Source of the DNA: Dactylis glomerata
Lineage: Eukaryota > Streptophyta > Magnoliopsida > Poales > Poaceae
Direction: 5' to 3'
Assembly: GCA_007115705.1 (NCBI GenBank)
Contig: QXEO01001562.1
Location: forward strand, 212,476-276,475
DNA: 64,000 bases
Part shown: positions 57,636-64,000 of the stretch, piece after piece
Layout: each line of letters begins with the position of its first letter
Position numbering within the stretch: the stretch's first letter is position 1
Notes under the pieces: model-generated
Databases searched by the model: none
The model's input: the letters and a program-made list of their open reading frames with translations, nothing else
What the model was told of the DNA's origin: nothing
Position numbers and translations under genes: made by a program

Positions 57636-58626
57636 TCCTCTTCCAGCTAACGGTATGAAAAACCGTTACGGTCCAGCCTCTTAAGCGACATATTATCCTA
57701 GACACCTAGTGGCTAGATCAGTTAACCAGAATGTTGATGCGCTTGACCATGGCGTCCACCAGCGGCACTCGACCAAAGCAATAAAGTCTGCGGCTTCATT
57801 GTCACAGTCACTGCAGGCAGTGCGGCCGTGATGCAGGTGGAAGTGGGCCTCTCCAACAGACCTTCACTTTACCGCCTGACACTGTGTTGTGCTCAACATG
57901 CTCCGTAGAGGAGTCGCCGGCCAGCTGCCTGAGGTGGGGGTTGTGTTTTGTCATTTTGTGGATGTAGCACAAATAGGATGGACCCACTCTTTGCCTCCAT
58001 GGAGAAGATGTTGGCGGTGAGCCTTTGGCCTGCCTGGACTCTGTCAAGCATGCTCACCTCTACTATCGCGCCTCGAAACCACTTCTGCTGGTGTTGTTAG
58101 AAGATTTCAAGGACATGAGATGAGATCCCGATTAAGGTCTTGATGCTGCATCTTGGCACATTAAGAAACCGCTCCTTCGATCGTGGGTTAGGCAGTTCTC
58201 GTCCTGGTCGATCTTGCCTCCTCGATGGTTAGGGCTGGAAGTTATCGTCGTGGGCGTCTGGTCTATCTCCTGTCTCGATGATCTCTTGGTTGATCTCTTC
58301 TCGATGGTTGTGGGTTAGCCTGTTAGTGCAGGGTACTTCTCGTCATGGTTGATCTCGTCTCAGAACTCAAGCTTATATACTACATGAACCAGGCCGTGGG
58401 AGTTAGGTAACGTGTATAATATACTCGACCATGTTCTTATACCATGTATGATTCAAAGGCACGTGGGTCGCTCTAGGCCACTCAACTGTTAATAGAGGTT
58501 TTAGCATACGATCTAGTAGTAGTATATGAAATCGGTTCGCACAATACAGTTCTACATTAGCTCCTGAAACAGGTAATATACAGCTAAATCTGGCATCGCC
58601 ATAAGTATATGACAGAGAAAGAATGC
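57636..58626 (-). other. Unassigned sequence, possible minus-strand gene remnant
   Basis: About 1 kb outside MULE-1 and before the LTR at 58627; its left continuation is 42832-42876. On the minus strand there is an AGTATATAAGC TATA-like box (about 58368-58380) followed by GA-rich leader sequence. A frame from an ATG near 58048 (MLDRVQAGQRLTANIFSMEA...) stays open for about 50 codons. No family was recognised and no stop-free extension was found, so no CDS is called. Confidence 0.35.
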
Positions 58627-59338
58627 TGTAACAGCCAGAAAAAACCCCTTTTTAGAAATTGATTGTTATTTTATTTTGTGCATCATCATGACGTCATGCA
58701 TCTTTCACCTTGCATGTTTTATAAAAATAAAAATATTTTTAGTAAAACAATCTATTTTCTTTTGCTCGTATGGTTTTATATAAACCCTCCTCTCCTTTTC
58801 TTAGTTGAATTGTAACTAACAAATCAAAAACCTTGCAAAACTTTAACAATGGTTTTGTGACAACATTTAAGTATTTTAAAATGTTGTTTGAACAAGTTTA
58901 TAAATCTTTCTAAACCCCTCTCTTTTTTTCCTATAAAAGTGCTGCAAGAAAAAAATGCGGGAAGAAGAAAAGGAGAGGAGAAGAATAAAGAACCGCAGCA
59001 GCCAGTCCCTCTTCCTATTCGGCCACTCGGCCCAATCTTCCTCCACTGAAGCAGCCCACCAAAACCCTTTTGTTCTCTCTTCTTCATTTGTACAGCAGCA
59101 ATCAGAACGGAGCCACCTATCCCCCGGTGAGCGATGGGACGTCCGATGTATGTTCCCCTCCCCTCTACAAAAACCAGCCACCTACTTCCCTGCAACCCTA
59201 GCCCCTATCTATTCCCCTGCAGCGCCGCCGCCCTGTAGAATTCTGCACGAAATTAGTCTAACCCTTGTTCCTCGATCCTTTTCCGTGGTGCCGCTCGCAT
59301 TGATCGTTGAGGCCAAGGGTTAGGGACTATATATATCG
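58627..59338 (+). mobile_element. Gypsy-like LTR 5' end (element H), cut by Copia element G
   Basis: Starts TGTAACAGCCAG, then AT-rich sequence, then a purine-rich/GC switch near 58955 (GAAGAAGAAAAGGAGAGG) leading to a CT-rich leader. This is the same layout as the LTR of element F (TGTAACGACCC, AT-rich, then purine-rich and CT-rich), though the sequences do not align well. It stops at 59338 where G's LTR begins. The remainder, if any, lies beyond the window. Confidence 0.5.
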
Positions 59339-59799
59339 TGCTAATTCCAGTTCGAATCAAACTGTCAAACTGCAGATTAATTCCAGATAAACTTTTTAAG
59401 CCAAGACTCCTAGCTATCTAAACCAACCACGATCATTAGTAGCATACAAGGAGTCTATTTAATCTGCAAAGTCCCAAACACACACATGCGAGTTGTGTGC
59501 CGAATCTGAACAGTAATCAGATCCGCAAGCTTTATCAATTCATGGAGCCAACCCATGAACAACTTGGTTATTCCAATATATATGTGCCCGGGCTGTACAT
59601 ACAAAAGTATGACATATAATTCCAGCATTTAAACAATACTGTAATTCCATATATACTGTACCGGCTTCCTCACAGAAATTCCATATGAGTGTAAGCAATA
59701 TTCGATGCAAAGGTAATTCCATATTGAGTATAATTCCAGGAGTAAATAATGTAGTACGAATTATAATGTTGCAAGCCACACAAATAAATATTTCCTACA
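59339..59799 (-). repeat. 3' LTR of element G (461 bp, boundary partly inferred)
   Basis: On the minus strand starts TGTAGGAAATATTTATTTG directly after the purine tract and ends GGAATTAGCA. The left boundary rests on the TG/CA rule only, because the other LTR is outside the window. AATTCCA words recur several times inside it. Confidence 0.65.
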
Positions 59800-59820
59800 T
59801 CTCCCACTTGGATAAAACAT

Positions 59821-62800
59821 TTAATTCCAAACACAAAGACCCATGTCATGGACATGTTTATAGAACGTTTCCTGACTAAGAGGTTTAGTCAGTGGATCGG
59901 CCACCATGTCCACACTAGGCAAAAATTGTAAACGAATAGTTTTTAACCTATTTATAACATCACGAATATAGTGATACTTTCCCTCAATATGTTTGCTTTT
60001 GCTATGAAACTTTGGATCTTTAGAGACCTTGATCGCTGCCTGGTTATCACAGAAAATGGTGACTGGATTTGCTGCACTTTTTACAACGCCTAGAGATGCA
60101 AGAAATTCCTTCAGCCAAACTCCCTCCTTCACAGCTTCAGATGCTGCAATATACTCTGCATCCATAGAAGATTGTGCAACAGATTCCTGCTTCTTGCTTC
60201 TCCATGAGATTGCTCCTCCTGCCAGCTTAAATATGTAACCAGACGTAGACTTCCGTTCATCTAAATCTCCTTGCCAATCGGCATCAATAAAACCCTGCAG
60301 CTGAAGATTATGGCCATTAAAACAAAGGTGATAATCCATTGTTCCTTTTACATAGCGTAAAACATTCCTCAATTGTTTCCAATGAGTTTCTCCAGGATTT
60401 ACTTGATATCGACTGAGAATTCCCACAGCATAACACAGATCAGGTCTAGTAAATAGCATAGCATACATCAAAGAACCCAATGCAGATGAATAAGGAATAT
60501 TGCTCATAAATTTCCTTTCCTCAGGAGTTTTAGCACACATTTCCTCACTGAGTTTAATACCCTTTAATATAGGTACAGCTATTGACTTGCTTTCTTCCAT
60601 AGAGAATTTCTTAAGTACAGAATTTAAATATGCCTTTTGGGACAAGCCCAATATTCTGTTTTTCCTATCTCTATGTATTTCCACTCCTAGAACGTAGGAA
60701 GCTTCCCCCATATCCTTCATGTCAAATTTAGATGACAACCATAATTTGACTTTCAACGGGGTTTCAAAATCATTTGATGCAATAAGAATGTCATCAACAT
60801 AAAGAGATAATAGAACAAATTTATTTCCTTCTATTTTATAATATATACAGTGGTCACCTTGCGTCATTGAAAACCCATATGACGTGATTGCATTATCAAA
60901 CAATAAATACCATTGCCGCGAGGCTTGCTTAAGGCCATATATTGATCTGTTCAATTTACAGACCATCCTTTCCTTCCCCTTTTCAATAAAACCATCTGGT
61001 TGACTCATATATATTTCCTCATCTAGAGTTCCATTTAAAAATGCAGTTTTTACATCCATTTGATGCAATTCCAGATCATAGTATGCTGATAAGGCACTTA
61101 TGATCCGTATAGATGTAAATTTAGCAACAGGAGAAAAGTTTCCACAAAATCAATTCCTTCCTTTTGTGTGAATCCCTTAGCAACAAGCCTAGCTTTATAT
61201 TTGTCTACATGACCAGATGCATTTAACTTCCTCTTAAAAATCCACTTCGAACCTATTGCTCTTCGGTTGTTTGGTAATTCAGTGAGTTCCCAAACATTGT
61301 TTTTCTTCATCGAGTTTAGTTCCTCTTGCATAGCTTCCATCCAGAGTTTAGATTCCGGACTTGCTAATGCAGCCTTAAATGTTCTCGGTTCTTCCTCCAA
61401 AGTTTGAACTTTGGAGTGTACTTCTCCCAAAAACGTGAAATACTCATCTAGATAAGATGGTGCTTGAGTGTTCCTCCCACTTCTCCTAGGTATGCTAGTT
61501 GAAGTGGTGTTATTAGTATTTAGGCTAGCACCATTGTTTTCCTGAACGTATTGTTCAGTGCTTGGCAAATCATTGTTTTCAGGTTGTACCAAAAGTTCCA
61601 CCCTTGAGCGCTTTGCATGACGAGGTGTGTCCTGATCTAGGAAAATAGCATCACCACTTTCAATTAATTTATTTTTCTCAGGGTCATAAAATCTATAGCC
61701 ATTAGAACCTGATGCATAGCCAATAAAAATTCCCGAGGTGCTTTTAGGCTGCAGTTTGGTGCGCAACTGGCTAGGTACTCTTATTTGAGCATTACACCCC
61801 CAAACTGCTAAATGGAGCAGTGAGGGTTTCCTTCCCTTCCATAACTCTTAAGGTGTTACTTTTACTGATTTGGAAGGTGAGTGATTAAGTAAATAAACAG
61901 CAGTATGTAAGGCTTCTCCCCAAAACGACAATGGCAAATCAGAATATGCCATCATAGACCTAACCATGTCCATTAGAGTTCTATTCCTTCTTTCCGCCAC
62001 TCCATTCTGTTGTGGAGTATATGGCAAAGTATAGTGATGAACAATTCCGTTTTCTTTACAGAAATCGTCTAATATTCCTGACGTGTATTCGCCTCCACGG
62101 TCAGTTCTAAGAATTTTAATCTTCTTGTTTAATTGATTTTCCACTTCCGCTTTGAAAACTTTGAAAGCTTCAAAACCTTCCGATTTGTGTTTGAGAAGAT
62201 ACACATAACCGTACCTTGAATAATCATCTATGAACGTAATAAAATAGATTTTCTGCCCTCCCAAAGTGGGCGTGGAAAATTCACCACAAATGTCAGAATG
62301 GACAATAGCAAGTTGTTCAATGGATCTGTTAGCCTTTGGAAAGGGTGATCTGGTCATTTTTCCCATGATACATGCCTCACATATACCATAATCTACCCAT
62401 TTAAAATTCAAAATTCCAGAACTAATGAGCCTTTTAATTCTGTTCTTAGATATATGACCAAGACGTAAGTGCCAAAGATAGGACTCAGAACAGTTATTGT
62501 TGCCAGCAATATTCCTCACTAATGAGTTCTCTTCCCCCAGAAAGCAATTGTTTTCTGATATGTCATTAAGAAAATAAAGACCTTCATGTCTCTCGCCTGC
62601 ATGCACTAGTTTACTGCCTAGAATAATCTTAGCTTGAGCATCTCCAAACAGTACCTTATAACCAAGAATTTCCAATTTCAAAACTGAAATTATGTTCCTT
62701 CTCATGTTGGGTGAAAATAGGGTATTTTCCAAGACTAGTTTTCCTCCATTCGGGAGTTTAAGTTCATAATTTCCAATTCCAAGGATGTCTGCTTTAGCAC

Positions 62801-63425
62801 TTGTTCCTAAATAGACAAATTTATTTCCCCTTGGAATTGTCTTTAAAGATATGAATGAACTATTATCTCTAGCAATGTGTGCAGTAGACCCAGAGTCTAT
62901 AACCCAACTGTTATGAAAAGTAGTAGTAAATAGTGATTCAGTGCAAACGTAAACATCAGTAATACCTTCAGGGGATTGATTCCCCTTGCTGTTGTCTTCT
63001 CTTGCATTATTCTTCCTGTTGTCATTGGTCTTCCTCCTTTTGGGGCAATCTGATCTGAAGTGTCCATAATCACCGCAGCCATGACATCGGAAGTCCTTTT
63101 TGTCAAAATTCTGAGAAGAGTTGTTGTTATATTTATTATGATGTCCCTTGTCCCTTCTATCATCTCTGTAAAGCCTCTGGTCTCTCTGATCTCTTCCTCT
63201 TTTTACCATTGATTTTGTCCCTGAGATCATGCCCAAACTTCCTTTTCTGCGAGTTTCTTTTGTTGCCATTGCCTCTATGTTCACCAAGATGAAGCTCGGT
63301 GTGGTGATTGCCTTTTTCCTTCCCAGTGTTAAGCTTCCTCTCTCTTCCATCATAGATGTTGCCGGAGATTCCTCATGTTGAGTGTACGTTCTGAATGGCA
63401 GAAGGAGATTTTGAATTGTTCCCAT
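59821..63425 (-). pseudogene. Copia pol of element G: knuckle, protease, integrase, reverse transcriptase, RNase H
   Basis: Frames 63425-61848, 61766-61098 and 61068-59821. CCHC knuckle CHGCGDYGHFRSDC; protease WVIDSGSTAHIA; integrase HHCC (HLRLGHISKNRIKRL, CEACIMGK) and catalytic core (HSDICGEF, FIDDYSRYGYVYLL, RTDRGGEY, YTPQQNGVAERRNRT); reverse transcriptase (KYKARLVAKGFTQKEGIDF, DVKTAFLNG, LYVDDILIAS); RNase H (DADWQGD, MDAEYIAASEA) with a LTKPL end. A TAA follows VKVTP near 61848 where Tyr is usual; the first two frames are in register. A frameshift near 61068-61098 breaks reverse transcriptase just before DVKTAF, and another separates gag. It would copy and insert the element if intact. 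Lineage possibly Tork-like, not certain. Confidence 0.88.
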
Positions 63426-63934
63426 GATGGTGGCAGAGAGTTCAGGACAACCATTACTTGGACTTCTTCTTGGAAGGGATACCCAGCAGTCTTTAGTTCC
63501 TCGGCCAAGAACATAAGCTTGTTCAAGTGCTCATTAACAGTTTGATCACCCATCTTTGAATTAAGGAATCGGTTCACTAGGCTCAATACTTTCATGAGGG
63601 AAACCTCTCCAAAGTCTTGTTCCAGCTTGAGCATGATGCCGCAAGCTGTGTCTTCAGTTTCATATTCAGCTGCCAATGAATCAGACATTGAACCTAACAT
63701 GAAAACTCTAGCACTCTTGTTATCCTTGGTCCACTGCTTAAATTCATCATTGTATTCCTTCTTCTCCTCATCTGTAGCATCCTCTGCTGGGTAGTTGGGT
63801 GCAGGAGTTTCAACAATATAATCTATATTCTCAGAAGTGAGCAAATACAACAATTTTCTCTTCCAAACTGTGAAGTTGTTTCCATCCAGTTTGTATGCAC
63901 GCATCAACTCAGCAAACACAGCATTGGAAGCCAT
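63350..63934 (-). CDS. Copia Gag of element G (N-terminal part)
   Basis: Open frame of 194 residues starting MASNAVFAELMRAYKLDGNN, followed by FTVWKRKLLYLLTSENIDYI, a typical Copia gag start. The UBN2-type gag core has LEQDFGEVSLMKVLSLVNRF, VNEHLNKLMFLAEELKTAGY and VLNSLPPSWEQFKISFCH. The frame ends at NMRNLRQHL, where a one-base shift takes over into the knuckle-containing frame (63425 on). Gag forms the cytoplasmic particle. Confidence 0.85.
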   Translation of the reverse strand: MASNAVFAELMRAYKLDGNNFTVWKRKLLYLLTSENIDYIVETPAPNYPAEDATDEEKKEYNDEFKQWTKDNKSARVFMLGSMSDSLAAEYETEDTACGIMLKLEQDFGEVSLMKVLSLVNRFLNSKMGDQTVNEHLNKLMFLAEELKTAGYPFQEEVQVMVVLNSLPPSWEQFKISFCHSERTLNMRNLRQHL

Positions 63935-64000
63935 TGAAGACAGAGATTCTTACTGAAAATTGATGTTTTTCTTTCTTGTGGGCGATCTGTAGGACAGCTT

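Larger units (their letters stand above)
59339..64000 (-). mobile_element. Element G: Copia-type LTR retrotransposon, 5' LTR outside the window
   Basis: The minus-strand order gag, zinc knuckle, protease, integrase, reverse transcriptase, RNase H is the Copia order. The 3' LTR is 59339-59799, with a polypurine tract AAGTGGGAGA next to it. The leader before the gag ATG (63934) runs to the window end. The candidate TSD is TATCG (59334-59338); its partner is off the window. Two frameshifts and one stop break the polyprotein. Confidence 0.9.

Noticed and set aside
1..64000. tRNA, rRNA, CRISPR or bacterial-type operon features
   Set aside because: None seen; the sequence is plant nuclear repeat DNA.

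Overview
The window is plant nuclear DNA made almost entirely of nested transposable elements. It suggests a large-genome pooid grass, most likely Triticeae or a near relative. The evidence is LTRs starting TGATACGTCTC with Athila-type gag, a CACTA end with grass-type CCGGTTGG hairpins, Mutator-like elements (MULEs) with long terminal inverted repeats (TIRs), and no recognisable single-copy host gene. No rRNA, tRNA or CRISPR array was seen. Element boundaries below were read directly from LTR or TIR termini and target-site duplications (TSDs).

Layout. (A) 1-3896, + strand: 3' half of an Athila-like Gypsy element with its 3' LTR, inserted in opposite orientation into (C). (C) 3897-42492, - strand: a related Athila-like element in tandem form (5' LTR, gag/protease, spacer, shared LTR, second gag). 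C is interrupted by two elements that both encode gag and protease on the - strand, lack reverse transcriptase and integrase, and carry an intron-containing antisense gene: E (9078-17671, TSD ACGAT/ATGAT) and D (17679-39935, TSD GATTG). D's gag is split by F (26003-38218, + strand, TSD GGTGG), a very young element with 4.53-kb LTRs and one intact ORF of unknown function. C's 5' LTR lies inside a CACTA end fragment (42493-42831).

The right part holds MULE-1 (42886-57626, 9-bp TSD GGCACATGT). It has a broken MuDR-type transposase and a coiled-coil ORF on +, and a convergent plant-mobile-domain (PMD) gene on -. MULE-2 (48106-55451, 9-bp TSD TTGTTGATA) sits inside an exon of that PMD gene. MULE-2 has a broken PB1-type transposase on + and a convergent two-exon coiled-coil/tail-anchored protein gene on -. 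About 1 kb of unassigned sequence follows. Then comes a Gypsy-like LTR start (58627) cut by a minus-strand Copia element (59339 to the window end) with gag, protease, integrase, reverse transcriptase and RNase H, broken by frameshifts and a stop.

How the genes work together: most coding regions are decayed. Intact frames are E gag, E protease, F's 173-aa ORF, C's gag/protease fusion, the MULE-1 coiled-coil ORF, the MULE-2 antisense gene and the Copia gag and RT/RNase H frames. D, E, C and F all lack polymerase genes and would need enzymes from autonomous relatives. The themes worth following are the convergent transposase/passenger pairing in both MULEs, the antisense intron-bearing gene in both gag-pro elements, and a ~4-kb-arm inverted repeat formed by A and C.
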